Below are positions 51,925 through 61,891 of a stretch of 64,000 nt of DNA, piece by piece (the first letter of the stretch is position 1; each line of letters opens with the position of its first letter). Both the position numbers and the translations under genes were made by a program. Source of the DNA: Paenibacillus sp. FSL A5-0031 (GTDB taxonomy: Bacteria; Bacillota; Bacilli; Paenibacillales; Paenibacillaceae); assembly GCF_001956295.1 (NCBI RefSeq), contig NZ_MRTD01000026.1, forward strand, positions 1-64,000, read 5' to 3'. The notes under the pieces are model-generated. The model saw only the letters and a list, made by a program, of their open reading frames with translations. It ran no database searches and was not told the DNA's origin.

Positions 51925-52650
51925 ATGAAGCAAATATTGTTGATTACAGATGGATGCTCTAATGTGGGTCTAAGTCCAGTCATAGCGGCAGCACATGCGC
52001 AATCGGAAGGGATTTCAGTAAATGTAGTAGGCGTACTCGATCATGGCGATGTAGGTGAGCTTGGCGCGGCTGAGATTGATGAGATTGCGCGTGCGGGCGG
52101 CGGTCTAAGCAGGATGGTAAATATGCGTCAGCTGTCGCAGACGGTACAGATGATGACTCGCAAGACTGTAGTGCAGACGATTCAACTAGCAGTTCAAAAG
52201 GAATTGAAGCAGGTGCTTGGCAACGGCTCAATCGAAGCATTGTCACCGGATAAGCGTGGCGATGTTGTACGTGTTATCGACGAGCTGGGGGAGACATCAA
52301 ATTTGCAAGTGGCGCTTCTTATTGATGCCAGCGCCAGCATGAAGCCAAAGCTGGCGGCTGTGGAGGAGGCTATACGCGATTTAATGCTCAGCCTGCAAGC
52401 GAGACAAGGGAAAAGTGAAATCTCGGTATTTCATTTCCCAGGCTCAAGACATGGGGATGACTGTTTGATGGATTTGAGCTGGACGAGTCACTTGAATGGT
52501 GTGCACGCCATCTTTCCGAAACTGCAAATGGGCGGAACCACGCCGACGGGCCCTGCGATTATGCATGTCATTGATTTTTATCGTCAGGGCGATTATGGTA
52601 GACAGAGCAGAGATGAAACGGATGGGATGATGAGTGACTACGTCGTTTAA
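51925..52650 (+). CDS. yabS: YabS, von Willebrand A-domain protein
   Basis: 241 residues. The vWA-like fold is visible with the metal-ion site DASASM (about residues 134-139) and the second part GGTTPTGPAIMHV (about 201-213). The beginning QILLITDGCSNVG also has a vWA-like strand, so the family is split into two related halves. In Bacillus YabS lies before YabT as here. Strong GAGGAGGG site upstream. The role is unknown; expression in sporulation is known for the Bacillus pair. Confidence 0.9.
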   Translation: MKQILLITDGCSNVGLSPVIAAAHAQSEGISVNVVGVLDHGDVGELGAAEIDEIARAGGGLSRMVNMRQLSQTVQMMTRKTVVQTIQLAVQKELKQVLGNGSIEALSPDKRGDVVRVIDELGETSNLQVALLIDASASMKPKLAAVEEAIRDLMLSLQARQGKSEISVFHFPGSRHGDDCLMDLSWTSHLNGVHAIFPKLQMGGTTPTGPAIMHVIDFYRQGDYGRQSRDETDGMMSDYVV

Positions 52651-53557
52651 AGTTGATCTTCGCCGTGGCATGGTGGTGGTTGGCAAGTGGAAACAAGGGC
52701 GTTACCGGGTAGAGAGGTTGCTTGGAGAGGGCGCAAACGGTAAAGTATATCTCGTACAGCGTGATCGCAGCTGGTATGCGATGAAGCTCGGTTTAGATGC
52801 ACTCGATCTGCAATCGGAGATCAATGTGCTGCAGTCGATCGCCAAGCAGAAGCAATACGGGCAGGAGTCCTTTTTGTTCGACGTAGATGATTTGTACGGT
52901 CCGGATGGAAAGGAATATCCTTTTTATATTATGCGCTATGTACTGGGAGCTAAGCTGGACGATTACCTAAAGCAGCATGGTTCGGAGTGGTTTCCGTTAG
53001 TTGGCTTGAATCTGCTGGGCAAGCTGACAAAGCTGCACCAAGCAGGATGGGTGTTCGGCGACTTAAAGGTGGAAAATGTGCTTGTTGCCGATTATGGTCA
53101 TGTTGAGCTGGTTGATTTCGGCGGGGTGACTGCAGCAGGCAAAGCCGTTCGCCAATTTACTGAGATTTATGATCGGGGCTACTGGAATGAAGGCTCGCGA
53201 TCTGCTGATCCGAGTTACGATTTGTTCTCGTTTGGTGTGCTTTGCATACAGCTGCATGAACCAAAACGGCTTCATCAGTTAACGGTGGAGCTATTGCCGC
53301 AAAATCGCTCAGCTATGGAGCTCATCCAGATAGCTGAATCCAGCTCGGTATTAAAGCCAGTTGCCGGATGGCTACGTAAAGCTTTTGCGGGACAGTATTC
53401 GGACGCGGGTGAGGCTTCAGCGGCTTGGCGTTTACTGATGCATAGACGAGACACGCATAGACCCTCTGCTACACCAGGGTGGTTAAAGGGGCTTGCTGCC
53501 CTGTCAGCGGTCTTGCTTGGAACGTCGGTTTACTGGCTCATACGCAATGTGCTGTAG
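52634..53557 (+). CDS. yabT: YabT, sporulation serine/threonine kinase
   Basis: 307 residues. Hanks-type kinase domain (about 18-262) with glycine loop LLGEGANGKVYLV, the ATP lysine in YAMKLG, the catalytic DLKVEN (about 146-151) and the metal-binding VDFGG (about 162-166). A single C-terminal membrane segment (about 285-305) anchors it without an extracellular domain. In B. subtilis YabT is a DNA-activated kinase acting on RecA and others in sporulation. The GTG start overlaps the yabS end by 17 bases. Confidence 0.92.
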   Translation: MTTSFKVDLRRGMVVVGKWKQGRYRVERLLGEGANGKVYLVQRDRSWYAMKLGLDALDLQSEINVLQSIAKQKQYGQESFLFDVDDLYGPDGKEYPFYIMRYVLGAKLDDYLKQHGSEWFPLVGLNLLGKLTKLHQAGWVFGDLKVENVLVADYGHVELVDFGGVTAAGKAVRQFTEIYDRGYWNEGSRSADPSYDLFSFGVLCIQLHEPKRLHQLTVELLPQNRSAMELIQIAESSSVLKPVAGWLRKAFAGQYSDAGEASAAWRLLMHRRDTHRPSATPGWLKGLAALSAVLLGTSVYWLIRNVL

Positions 53558-53596
53558 CGGCAGCACGCAACGGGAAGTGAAGGTGAGGTGCAATCT

Positions 53597-55009
53597 ATGA
53601 ATCTGCGAAACGAGCTTGAGAAAACAGCTGCAGACCGCAGGCTTTGGTCGAAAGGGGATTGTATTGTTGTAGCGGTGTCCGGAGGTTCGGATTCGATGGC
53701 GCTGCTGCATATGCTGTCTGCTGTAGCGAAGAGCAATGAAATCTCCATTATTGCAGCTCATGTGAATCACGGCTTTCGAGTAGAGGAGTCGGCGCATGAG
53801 CTGATTGTCGTTAAGCAATTTGCGGAGCAGCTAGGGGTTATTTGTGAGACGGTAACGTTCGACATGCCGTCTTATATAGAAGAAACTCGAATGAATGGAC
53901 AAGCTGCCTCACGCGAGAGGCGGTACGGCTTTTTGCATGAAATCGCGACCAGATATGGAGCCTCGCGTATCGCGCTCGCCCATCATGCAGATGATCAGGC
54001 GGAAACCGTCCTTATGCGCGTCATTCGTGGGACAGGCTTAACTGGTTTGGCGGGAATTCTCAGTAAAAGAAGAGAAAAAAACGTGGAACTTATCAGGCCG
54101 CTGCTTCGTATGAACAAGTCAGACCTTCTGCGTTACTGCGAAGAACACCAAATTCCTTACTGCACGGACAGCAGTAACAAGGAACGCCATTATTTCCGAA
54201 ACATCATTCGGTTAGATATTTTACCGTATTTATCAAAGCATAATCCGCACATATCCCAATCCCTTCAACGACTTGCTGAAGTAGCGGGAGCGGAAGACGA
54301 ATGGATGGAGAAACAAACCGAAGCGTTATTTGCGCAGCTCGTTACGTTATCCCCCAATGAATGCGCGATAAGCTGCGACGATTTGCATGGTCTCCACGTC
54401 GCTTTACAAAGGAGATTGATTAAACTAATATTAAGTTATCTTTCTAAGGAAACGGAAAAGATATCTTTCGAGCAGATTGAGACGATGAGGCTTGCTGCTT
54501 CCACTCATGCGCCTGCAACTTGGCGAATCGATGCTGGTGCCGGCATATGCTGCGCTCGTGAATATGATAGAATGCGGTGGATTAAAGTGCCACAGCATGT
54601 ATCCAAAGAAGCGAGTGTCTATTTGTGCGAGGTGGGAAGGGATAAAGCTAGCCTGGCGATCGAGCAATGCGGGTGGACATTTGAGTTTGCTTATACATCA
54701 GCGTTAGAAAGTTGTAAGCCTGCATCGCGTTATGAAGCCTGCTTTGATGCGTCGGAACTAACGTATCCGCTCGTTGTTCGAAATCGGCAGCCGGGAGACA
54801 GAATTCAGGTTTTAGGATTAAATGGTTCGAAAAAAGTGCAAGATATGTTCGTTGACGAGAAAGTTGCTCCGCTGAAGAGAGAGCTGTATCCATTGCTGTT
54901 TGATGGGTCAGGCAAATTACTCTGGATTCCGGGCATTCGCAGATCAAGTCATGCGCTTACGGATGTACACACAAAAGACGTGTTATTCATAAGGGCAGGC
55001 AACGAATAA
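53597..55009 (+). CDS. tilS: tRNA(Ile) lysidine synthetase
   Basis: About 470 residues from the ATG at 53597 (GTGAGGTG upstream; a GTG at 53588 is possible). PP-loop VAVSGGSDSMALLHML (about 24-39), HVNHGFR, ALAHHADDQAETVLMR (about 131-146), and C-terminal TilS domains. It changes cytidine 34 of tRNA(Ile) to lysidine. tilS-hpt-ftsH is conserved. Confidence 0.96.
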   Translation: MNLRNELEKTAADRRLWSKGDCIVVAVSGGSDSMALLHMLSAVAKSNEISIIAAHVNHGFRVEESAHELIVVKQFAEQLGVICETVTFDMPSYIEETRMNGQAASRERRYGFLHEIATRYGASRIALAHHADDQAETVLMRVIRGTGLTGLAGILSKRREKNVELIRPLLRMNKSDLLRYCEEHQIPYCTDSSNKERHYFRNIIRLDILPYLSKHNPHISQSLQRLAEVAGAEDEWMEKQTEALFAQLVTLSPNECAISCDDLHGLHVALQRRLIKLILSYLSKETEKISFEQIETMRLAASTHAPATWRIDAGAGICCAREYDRMRWIKVPQHVSKEASVYLCEVGRDKASLAIEQCGWTFEFAYTSALESCKPASRYEACFDASELTYPLVVRNRQPGDRIQVLGLNGSKKVQDMFVDEKVAPLKRELYPLLFDGSGKLLWIPGIRRSSHALTDVHTKDVLFIRAGNE

Positions 55010-55058
55010 GAAGCACTGGTACACTCATAAACATAGTTAAGCGTAGGGGGATTTACAC

Positions 55059-55598
55059 TTGCAGAACGATATTCAAGAAGTATTGTACGACGCGCAGCAA
55101 ATTGGTGAGAAGGTTAAGGAACTTGGTGCAACACTGAGTAAAGATTTTAATGGGCGTAATCCGCTCGTTATTTGTGTTTTGAAAGGCGCGTTTATTTTCA
55201 TGGCTGATTTGGTTAAGGAAATTACAGTGCCGCTTGAAATTGATTTTATGGCTGTATCTAGCTACGGACAATCCACGAAATCATCTGGCGTTGTCAAAAT
55301 TATTAAAGACCTCGATGTATCTGTCGAAGGCCGAGATGTTCTAATCGTTGAAGATATTATCGACAGCGGATTGACGCTTAGTTACCTAATTGACGTGCTA
55401 GAGCGTCGCAATTCGAAGTCTGTTACAGTTGTAACTTTGTTCGATAAGCCTGCTCGCCGTACAGTTGAATTGGAAGCAGACTATAAAGGCTTTACACTGC
55501 CTGATGAGTTTGTTGTCGGTTATGGACTGGATTATGCAGAGAAATATCGTAATCTCCCTTATATTGGTATTTTGAAGCCGCATGTTTATCAAAAATAA
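55059..55598 (+). CDS. hpt: Hypoxanthine-guanine phosphoribosyltransferase
   Basis: 179 residues. Type I PRT fold with PRPP motif [14 protein letters not shown] (about 91-104), [11 protein letters not shown] (about 39-49) and the base-binding [20 protein letters not shown] (about 149-168). Salvages hypoxanthine and guanine. TTG start with GTAGGGGG ten bases upstream. Confidence 0.96.
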   Translation: MQNDIQEVLYDAQQIGEKVKELGATLSKDFNGRNPLVICVLKGAFIFMADLVKEITVPLEIDFMAVSSYGQSTKSSGVVKIIKDLDVSVEGRDVLIVEDIIDSGLTLSYLIDVLERRNSKSVTVVTLFDKPARRTVELEADYKGFTLPDEFVVGYGLDYAEKYRNLPYIGILKPHVYQK

Positions 55599-55638
55599 TT
55601 GCGATTCACCCGTACATGCCCTTCTCCGTACACCTCTA

Positions 55639-55668
55639 TTGTTATGGAAAGTCATGATATGGTAAAAT
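55639..55668 (+). promoter_or_regulatory. Candidate promoter of ftsH
   Basis: TTGTTA (55639-55644), an 18-bp spacer and TAAAAT (55663-55668), about 30 bp before the ftsH start. Confidence 0.42.
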
Positions 55669-55696
55669 ATTTTAAGCGTCTGAGAGGAGGTTGGGG

Positions 55697-57694
55697 ATGA
55701 ATCGGATCATCCGTAATACTGGTTTTTATTTAATTATCTTTTTGGTGACCGTTGGGATTTTTCAATTTATCAGCAGCCAAAATAACACGACCGTTGGATT
55801 GCGTTACGATGAACTCGTTGCAGCAATTGAGTCAGGGAATGTTAAAGAGTTAAGTGTTAAGTACGAGAACCAATCTTATTTTGTTTCCGGAAAATATAAA
55901 GTGAAACCTGCGGATGCAGAAAACGATCAATTCGTATCAAGGACCGGCGTTAGCGCTGAGGCTAAGATCGCTGAATGGTCAAAACAGTATGGATTCGCTT
56001 ATGAGACGAAGGAAATGGATCAGCCAAGCATTTGGCTTACATTCCTTACCTCCATTATTCCGTTTGTCATCATCTTTGTCCTGTTCTTCTTCTTGATGAA
56101 TCAAGCTCAGGGCGGCGGCGGCAAAGTTATGAACTTTGGCAAGAGCAAAGCGCGGCTTTACGATAATGAGAAGAAGCGGATTACATTCGAAGATGTAGCT
56201 GGCGCAGACGAGGAGAAGCAAGAGCTCGTTGAGGTCGTAGACTTCTTGAAAGACCCGCGGAAATTCAATTTAGTAGGCGCTCGTATACCGAAGGGTGTAT
56301 TGCTTGTTGGTCCTCCGGGTACAGGTAAAACATTGCTTGCACGTGCAGTAGCAGGTGAAGCGGGCGTGCCGTTCTTCAGCATTTCCGGTTCTGATTTTGT
56401 AGAGATGTTCGTCGGTGTCGGTGCATCCCGTGTACGCGACTTGTTTGAGAACGCGAAGAAAAATGCACCTTGTATTATCTTTATCGATGAGATTGATGCG
56501 GTAGGTCGTCAACGTGGCGCTGGTCTAGGCGGCGGACATGATGAACGTGAGCAAACGCTCAACCAATTGCTCGTTGAGATGGATGGCTTTGGTGCCAACG
56601 AAGGTATTATTATTATTGCAGCAACAAACCGTCCGGATATCCTTGATCCAGCGCTTCTGCGTCCAGGCCGTTTTGACCGTCAAATTACGGTTGACCGTCC
56701 AGACCTTAAGGGCCGTGAAGCGGTGCTTAAAGTACATGCGCGCAATAAGCCGCTATCCAAGGATGTTAAGCTTGAAGTTATCGCAAGACGTACAACAGGC
56801 TTTAGTGGCGCTGATTTAGAAAACTTACTTAATGAAGCAGCTCTTTTGGCTGCCCGTCGTAATAAGAAAGATATCGCAATGGTTGAAGTTGATGATGCGA
56901 TTGACCGAATCATTGTTGGTACGGAGAAGAAAAGCCGTGTTGTCAGTGATCGTGAGAAACGTATTGTTGCTTACCATGAAGCAGGCCATACGATTGCAGG
57001 CTTCTTCTTGGAGCATGCGGATATGGTGCATAAGGTTACGATTATTCCTCGCGGACGTGCTGGCGGATATGTCATCATGCTTCCAAAAGAAGATCGTATG
57101 CTTGTAACGAAACAGGAGCTTCTGGACAAAATCACTGGTTTGCTTGCAGGCCGAGTAGCAGAGGAACTGTTTATTGGTGAAATTGGTACTGGTGCATATA
57201 GCGACTTTAAACAAGCGACAGGCATCGTACGCAGTATGATTATGGAATACGGTATGAGCGATAAGCTTGGACCGATGCAATTCGGCAGTTCACAAGGCCA
57301 AGTATTCCTTGGACGTGATATTGGACATGAGCAGAACTACTCTGATGCCATTGCATACGAGATAGATCAAGAAATGCAATCCATTATTACAGGCTGTTAT
57401 GATCGTGCGAAGAAGCTATTAACAGAGAAGAGCAAAGAAATGCATTTGATTGCTCAAACACTGCTTAATGAAGAAACGCTCGAAATGGATCAAATCAAAC
57501 GTTTGGTTGAGACTGGTACTTTGGAAGGCGGTCCTTCTACTGATGCAGTTGAAACAAATGAGCCGACAACCGAGCCTATTATTGAGACGGTTGGAGACGT
57601 AAAGGTGCGCATCCAAACTCGTGATCAAGACGAAGCGAAAGCTCCGAACCTTGAGAAACGTGATCTAACAGAAGATCCAGATAAGAACGAATAG
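55697..57694 (+). CDS. ftsH: ATP-dependent zinc metalloprotease FtsH
   Basis: About 665 residues. Two membrane segments (about 8-26 and 112-132) with an external domain between, AAA+ module with Walker [13 protein letters not shown] (about 203-214), Walker [12 protein letters not shown], and the second region of homology, then the protease with the zinc motif HEAGH (about 423-427) and a Glu/Thr-rich tail. It degrades membrane and regulatory proteins. The ATG at 55697 is well placed after GAGAGGAGG; a TTG at 55691 lies too close. Confidence 0.97.
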   Translation: MNRIIRNTGFYLIIFLVTVGIFQFISSQNNTTVGLRYDELVAAIESGNVKELSVKYENQSYFVSGKYKVKPADAENDQFVSRTGVSAEAKIAEWSKQYGFAYETKEMDQPSIWLTFLTSIIPFVIIFVLFFFLMNQAQGGGGKVMNFGKSKARLYDNEKKRITFEDVAGADEEKQELVEVVDFLKDPRKFNLVGARIPKGVLLVGPPGTGKTLLARAVAGEAGVPFFSISGSDFVEMFVGVGASRVRDLFENAKKNAPCIIFIDEIDAVGRQRGAGLGGGHDEREQTLNQLLVEMDGFGANEGIIIIAATNRPDILDPALLRPGRFDRQITVDRPDLKGREAVLKVHARNKPLSKDVKLEVIARRTTGFSGADLENLLNEAALLAARRNKKDIAMVEVDDAIDRIIVGTEKKSRVVSDREKRIVAYHEAGHTIAGFFLEHADMVHKVTIIPRGRAGGYVIMLPKEDRMLVTKQELLDKITGLLAGRVAEELFIGEIGTGAYSDFKQATGIVRSMIMEYGMSDKLGPMQFGSSQGQVFLGRDIGHEQNYSDAIAYEIDQEMQSIITGCYDRAKKLLTEKSKEMHLIAQTLLNEETLEMDQIKRLVETGTLEGGPSTDAVETNEPTTEPIIETVGDVKVRIQTRDQDEAKAPNLEKRDLTEDPDKNE

Positions 57695-57717
57695 TATTTT
57701 ATGGATATTTGTTAACG

Positions 57718-57764
57718 ATAGTCGCTTTGCTACTTGTAAAGAGTAGCGGGCGACTATTTTTTTC
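57718..57764 (+). terminator. ftsH terminator
   Basis: ATAGTCGC pairs with GCGACTAT around an inner GCTACT/AGTAGC hairpin, followed by seven T residues. Confidence 0.9.
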
Positions 57765-57899
57765 TTTATTAATGTTCGGATTTAGCCTATAATACGTGTA
57801 TAAACCTCAGATGAAAAACAGAAATGCTCACATGGAGGTTTTGTCCATATTGGTCAAACGTTACATAGATGTTACATGACGACGGTCATAACGTTTTTA

Positions 57900-57916
57900 T
57901 GTCACTTTAACTGACA
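57900..57916 (+). promoter_or_regulatory. GlnR/TnrA-type box of the nucleoside transporter operon
   Basis: TGTCACTTTAACTGACA fits TGTNA-N7-TNACA fully and is a perfect inverted repeat in its outer five bases. Its centre (57908) is about 50 bp upstream of the predicted start of transcription, the position from which TnrA activates. Confidence 0.64.
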
Positions 57917-57923
57917 TAAGTTA

Positions 57924-57951
57924 TTGACGTTTATTTTTTTGTAACTATAAT
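57924..57951 (+). promoter_or_regulatory. Sigma-A promoter of the nucleoside transporter operon
   Basis: TTGACG (57924-57929), a 16-bp spacer and TATAAT (57946-57951), about 90 bp before the lipoprotein gene. Confidence 0.68.
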
Positions 57952-58039
57952 GAAATAATAGCGGCCAGTATCAGCAAGAATAAGAATGTAACAGGGGTTG
58001 CCAAGCTACACAAAAATTAGAGCAGGGGAGAAAACACGC

Positions 58040-59095
58040 ATGAAAAAGACATTTAGCTTTATGCTTGTAATGATGATCGCGTTGACACTAGTGTTGTCAG
58101 CTTGCGGAGGAAAGAAAAACAACGAGGGCGGCACGAACGGAGATAAAGGGACTACACCTGCTGTTGAAAACGATGGTACTGGAAAAGGCAAAAAAATTGG
58201 TATGGTTACTGATGTTGGCGGCGTACACGATAAATCCTTTAACCAAAGCGCATGGGAAGCTCTTCAGAAAGTAGCGGCTGAGACTGGCGCAGAAACGAAG
58301 TTCTTGGAAAGTAAAGGCGAAGCAGACATGGAGCCGAACCTAAACAGCTTCGTTAAAGAAGGATATGACCTTACTTGGGGTATCGGTTTCTTGTTTAATG
58401 ATGCACTAAGCAAAGTGGCTAAAGAAAATCCAGATGCTAAGCTAGCAGTAATTGACAGCGTAATCGAAGCGCCAAACGTTGCTTCTATTACTTTCGCTGA
58501 AAACGAAGGATCTTTCCTTGTTGGTGTCGTTGCAGGCTTGATGACAAAAACAAATAAAGTTGGTTTCGTTGGCGGTATGGAGATTCCGGTTATCAAGAAA
58601 TTCGAAGCAGGCTTCAAAGCTGGTGTTGCTGCAGTTAAACCGGATGTTAAAGTTGAAGTTAACTATGCAGGTGACTTCGGTAAACCTGACCTTGGTAAAT
58701 TGGCTGCATCAACAATGTACGATGGCGGTGCTGATATTATTTTCCACGCTGCTGGCGCTACAGGCAATGGTGTGTTCAATGAAGGTAAAGCGCGTAAAGA
58801 CAATGGTGAAAACGTTTGGGTTATTGGTGTAGATAAAGACCAATCACTTGAGTTCGGTGATGAAATTACACTTACGTCCATGATGAAGGGCGTTGAAACT
58901 GCGGTTCATAAAGTATCCACAGATCTAATCGCTGGAACATGGGCTGGCGGAACTGTACAAGAGCTAGGTTTGAAAGACGATGCAGTAGGCTTGCCAGAAA
59001 CATCTAAGAAAAACGTTCCAGCTGATGTTCTTGCTGAAGTAGAGAAATACAAAGCAAAAATCGTTAGCGGCGATATTAAAGTACCTACTGAATAG
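58040..59095 (+). CDS. nupN: BMP-family nucleoside-binding lipoprotein
   Basis: About 351 residues from the ATG at 58040 (GCAGGGGAG upstream). Signal peptide with lipobox VLSACGG (Cys about 21). Bmp/PnrA fold: KIGMVTDVGGVHDKSFNQSA (about 50-69), FLFNDALSKVAKENPDAKLA, and FVGGMEIPVI. It captures purine nucleosides outside the membrane for the following ABC transporter. In B. subtilis the matching NupN (YufN) with NupOPQ imports guanosine. Which nucleoside is used here is inferred. Confidence 0.9.
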   Translation: MKKTFSFMLVMMIALTLVLSACGGKKNNEGGTNGDKGTTPAVENDGTGKGKKIGMVTDVGGVHDKSFNQSAWEALQKVAAETGAETKFLESKGEADMEPNLNSFVKEGYDLTWGIGFLFNDALSKVAKENPDAKLAVIDSVIEAPNVASITFAENEGSFLVGVVAGLMTKTNKVGFVGGMEIPVIKKFEAGFKAGVAAVKPDVKVEVNYAGDFGKPDLGKLAASTMYDGGADIIFHAAGATGNGVFNEGKARKDNGENVWVIGVDKDQSLEFGDEITLTSMMKGVETAVHKVSTDLIAGTWAGGTVQELGLKDDAVGLPETSKKNVPADVLAEVEKYKAKIVSGDIKVPTE

Positions 59096-59150
59096 TTTTC
59101 TCCATTCAATGGTATCCTTTGATTGAGGATCGTTTGTTGATGAATCAGAC

Positions 59151-59181
59151 AAGACCGGCTTCGGCCGGTCTTTGTTCTTTG
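59151..59181 (+). terminator. Attenuating stem-loop between binding protein and ATPase genes
   Basis: AAGACCGGC pairs with GCCGGTCTT (tetraloop-like TTCG), followed by TGTTCTTTG. It would lower expression of the transporter relative to the binding protein. Confidence 0.75.
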
Positions 59182-59257
59182 TTGGGATAAGTAAGTGCTT
59201 TTAATGTCAAATTTTTTATGCATATTCAAGCAGTAAAAACCGGGGAGATGATGAGGA

Positions 59258-60802
59258 ATGGACCGGAGCAAGGCGGCTGTACAGTTAAAGGGAATTACAA
59301 AGCGGTTTCCCGGATTGGTAGCTAACGATTCCATAAATTTTGAATTGAAGAAAGGTCAGATTCATGCGCTGCTTGGCGAGAATGGCGCAGGGAAATCGAC
59401 CCTAATGAACATTGTGTTCGGACTATATCAACCGGACGAGGGCGAGATTTGGGTTAATGGAGAGAAAACAGTCATTGAGGGTGCCTCTAAAGCAATTGAC
59501 CTTGGCATCGGCATGGTTCATCAACATTTTAAACTCGTACAGCCTTTTACCGTTGCAGAAAATATTGTGCTTGGCAATGAACCTGTCAAAGGTATGAAAA
59601 TCGACTACAAGCTCGCTAATGAGAAGGTTCGGGCGATATCCGAACGTTATGGTCTGAATGTAGATCCTCAGGCGCGAATTAAAGATATTACAGTAGGCAT
59701 GCAGCAGCGTGTTGAAATTCTGAAAACGTTGTATCGCGGCGCCGAAATCGTTATTTTTGATGAGCCGACAGCTGTTTTGACGGTGCAGGAAATTGAGGAG
59801 CTAATCGAAATCATTCGCAACCTGGCTGCTGAAGGAAAGTCGATTATTATCATTACGCATAAATTGAAAGAAGTAATGGCTCTTGCAGATGCTGTAACCG
59901 TTATTAGACGCGGCAAGGTTATCAAGACAGTAACTACAGATGAGACGAATGAGCAGCAGCTTGCGGAATTGATGGTCGGCAGGGATGTATCCTTCGAGGT
60001 GAAGAAGACGAAGAACGAGCCTGGCGAAGTAATTTTATCTGTGGATGGATTGCAGATGAAAGGTGATCAAGGCAAAAATGTACTGGATGGTACCAGCTTC
60101 AACATTCGTGCAGGAGAGATTTTTGGCATAGCCGGTGTTGATGGCAATGGGCAAAGCGAGCTCATTTATGCTATTACAGGTATGCGCAAACTGGACGGCG
60201 GCAGCGTTAAGCTGAACGGCAAGGATATGACGAACCATTCTCCGCGCCAAATATCGGTTGCGGGAGTAGGGCATATACCAGAGGATCGGCATAAGCATGG
60301 GCTGGTGCTAGATTTCTCAGTTAGTGAGAATATGATTTTGAATACGTATTTTGAGCCGGAATTCGGCCGTTCCATGTTTATTGATTACAACAGCATGGAC
60401 AAGCTGTCTGAAAAGCTTGTTAATGAATTTGATGTTCGCTCATCAGGTATTCATACGCATGCTCGTCAGTTGTCTGGCGGAAACCAGCAGAAGGCTATTA
60501 TCGCACGGGAGCTTCATAAAGATCCTGATTTGCTTATTGCGGTTCAGCCTACACGCGGCCTCGACATCGGTGCGATCGAATTTGTGCACAAGCGGTTGGT
60601 ACAAGCTCGAAACGAAGGAAAAGCGATTTTACTCGTATCATTTGAGCTTGATGAGCTGTATGCATTGTCCGATCGAATTGCGGTCATGTATGAAGGCAAG
60701 CTAATGGGTGAGGTTGATGCTGAGCAGAGAGATGATCAGCAGCTTGGACTTATGATGGCTGGTAACAAAATAGCTGTACCTGCATCAGAGGGGAGAGGAT
60801 AG
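59258..60802 (+). CDS. nupO: Nucleoside ABC transporter ATP-binding protein (two ABC modules)
   Basis: 514 residues with two ATPase modules as in sugar/nucleoside importers. Module 1 (about 1-240) has Walker A GENGAGKST (about 38-46) and Walker B EIVIFDEPTAVL. Module 2 (about 255-500) has the degenerate first loop GVDGNGQSEL and signature LSGGNQQKAIIAREL (about 406-420). It energises uptake through the two permeases. GGGGAG precedes the ATG; the next gene begins five bases after the stop. Confidence 0.93.
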   Translation: MDRSKAAVQLKGITKRFPGLVANDSINFELKKGQIHALLGENGAGKSTLMNIVFGLYQPDEGEIWVNGEKTVIEGASKAIDLGIGMVHQHFKLVQPFTVAENIVLGNEPVKGMKIDYKLANEKVRAISERYGLNVDPQARIKDITVGMQQRVEILKTLYRGAEIVIFDEPTAVLTVQEIEELIEIIRNLAAEGKSIIIITHKLKEVMALADAVTVIRRGKVIKTVTTDETNEQQLAELMVGRDVSFEVKKTKNEPGEVILSVDGLQMKGDQGKNVLDGTSFNIRAGEIFGIAGVDGNGQSELIYAITGMRKLDGGSVKLNGKDMTNHSPRQISVAGVGHIPEDRHKHGLVLDFSVSENMILNTYFEPEFGRSMFIDYNSMDKLSEKLVNEFDVRSSGIHTHARQLSGGNQQKAIIARELHKDPDLLIAVQPTRGLDIGAIEFVHKRLVQARNEGKAILLVSFELDELYALSDRIAVMYEGKLMGEVDAEQRDDQQLGLMMAGNKIAVPASEGRG

Positions 60803-60807
60803 CGTAT

Positions 60808-61890
60808 ATGGAAACCTTGAAAAAAATATTTAATAAATCGTCTATCCTTATTCCAATTGTGTCAATCATTCTTGGATTTGTGGTTGGCGCCATTGCCATG
60901 CTCGCAGGAGGGTACGATCCAATTCTAGCGTACACTTCTTTAATCAATAAGCTGTTTAGCACTCCTTACAATATGGGAGAAGCGGTTCGAGCAATTACAC
61001 CATTGATCTTTACAGGTTTAGCCGTTTCCTTCGCTTTCCGTACAGGTCTATTCAATATCGGTGTTGAGGGACAATTTGTAATGGGTATGACTGGCGCGAC
61101 AATTGTAGGCGTGCTGCTTGACCTGCCATGGTATATACATGCGCCTCTAGCTGTAATTACGGGTGCTGTATTTGGCGGCCTATGGGCGGGTATTGCTGGT
61201 TACTTGAAAGCGAAGCGTGGAGTAAATGAAGTTATTTCATCCATCATGCTGAATTGGATCGCATTGTTCCTCTCCAATTTTATCATTGCGAAGTTTCTTG
61301 TTGAGAAAGGCCAGCAGAAGTCGATGCCGGTTCATGAATCAGCTATGGTGAAAATTGATTGGCTTATTAAGCTGACAGACAACGCTCGTATGCACTGGGG
61401 TACGGTAGTTGCTCTCATTTGTATCGTTGTGTTTTATTTCGTGTTATGGCGTACGAAACAAGGCTACGAGCTTCGTGCTGTTGGACATAACCCGGATGCA
61501 GCGCTATATGCGGGTATGAACGTTAACGTAACGATGGTTAAGTCAATGTTTATAAGCGGCGTATTCGCTGGTCTGGGCGGCGTGTTTGAAATTTTAGGCG
61601 TGTTCGGCAACCAGACCGTTATGGCTGCTTCTCCGGGCTATGGGTTTGATGGTATTGCGGTAGCGCTCCTTGGCGGAAATACGCCGATTGGTGTATTCCT
61701 TGGCGCAATCTTATTCGGTGGACTCAGCTACGGTTCAGCAGGCATGAGCTTTGGTGCAGGTGTTCCTCCTGAGGTCGTGCGTATCGTAATCGGCGCCGTT
61801 ATTTTCTTCGTTGCTTCGCATGGATTGGTGAAGTGGTTCTTAAAGCCTTTTCTAAATAAACGTGCAAGCAAGCGGAAGGAGGCGGTGTAG
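60808..61890 (+). CDS. nupP: Nucleoside ABC transporter permease, first subunit
   Basis: 360 residues with about ten membrane segments. Family marks are LFNIGVEGQFVMG (about 80-92), KAKRGVNEVISSIMLNW (about 135-151) and ELRAVGHNPDAALYAGM (about 224-240). With the next protein it forms the channel. GAGAGG lies upstream. Confidence 0.92.
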   Translation: METLKKIFNKSSILIPIVSIILGFVVGAIAMLAGGYDPILAYTSLINKLFSTPYNMGEAVRAITPLIFTGLAVSFAFRTGLFNIGVEGQFVMGMTGATIVGVLLDLPWYIHAPLAVITGAVFGGLWAGIAGYLKAKRGVNEVISSIMLNWIALFLSNFIIAKFLVEKGQQKSMPVHESAMVKIDWLIKLTDNARMHWGTVVALICIVVFYFVLWRTKQGYELRAVGHNPDAALYAGMNVNVTMVKSMFISGVFAGLGGVFEILGVFGNQTVMAASPGYGFDGIAVALLGGNTPIGVFLGAILFGGLSYGSAGMSFGAGVPPEVVRIVIGAVIFFVASHGLVKWFLKPFLNKRASKRKEAV

Positions 61891-61891
61891 G

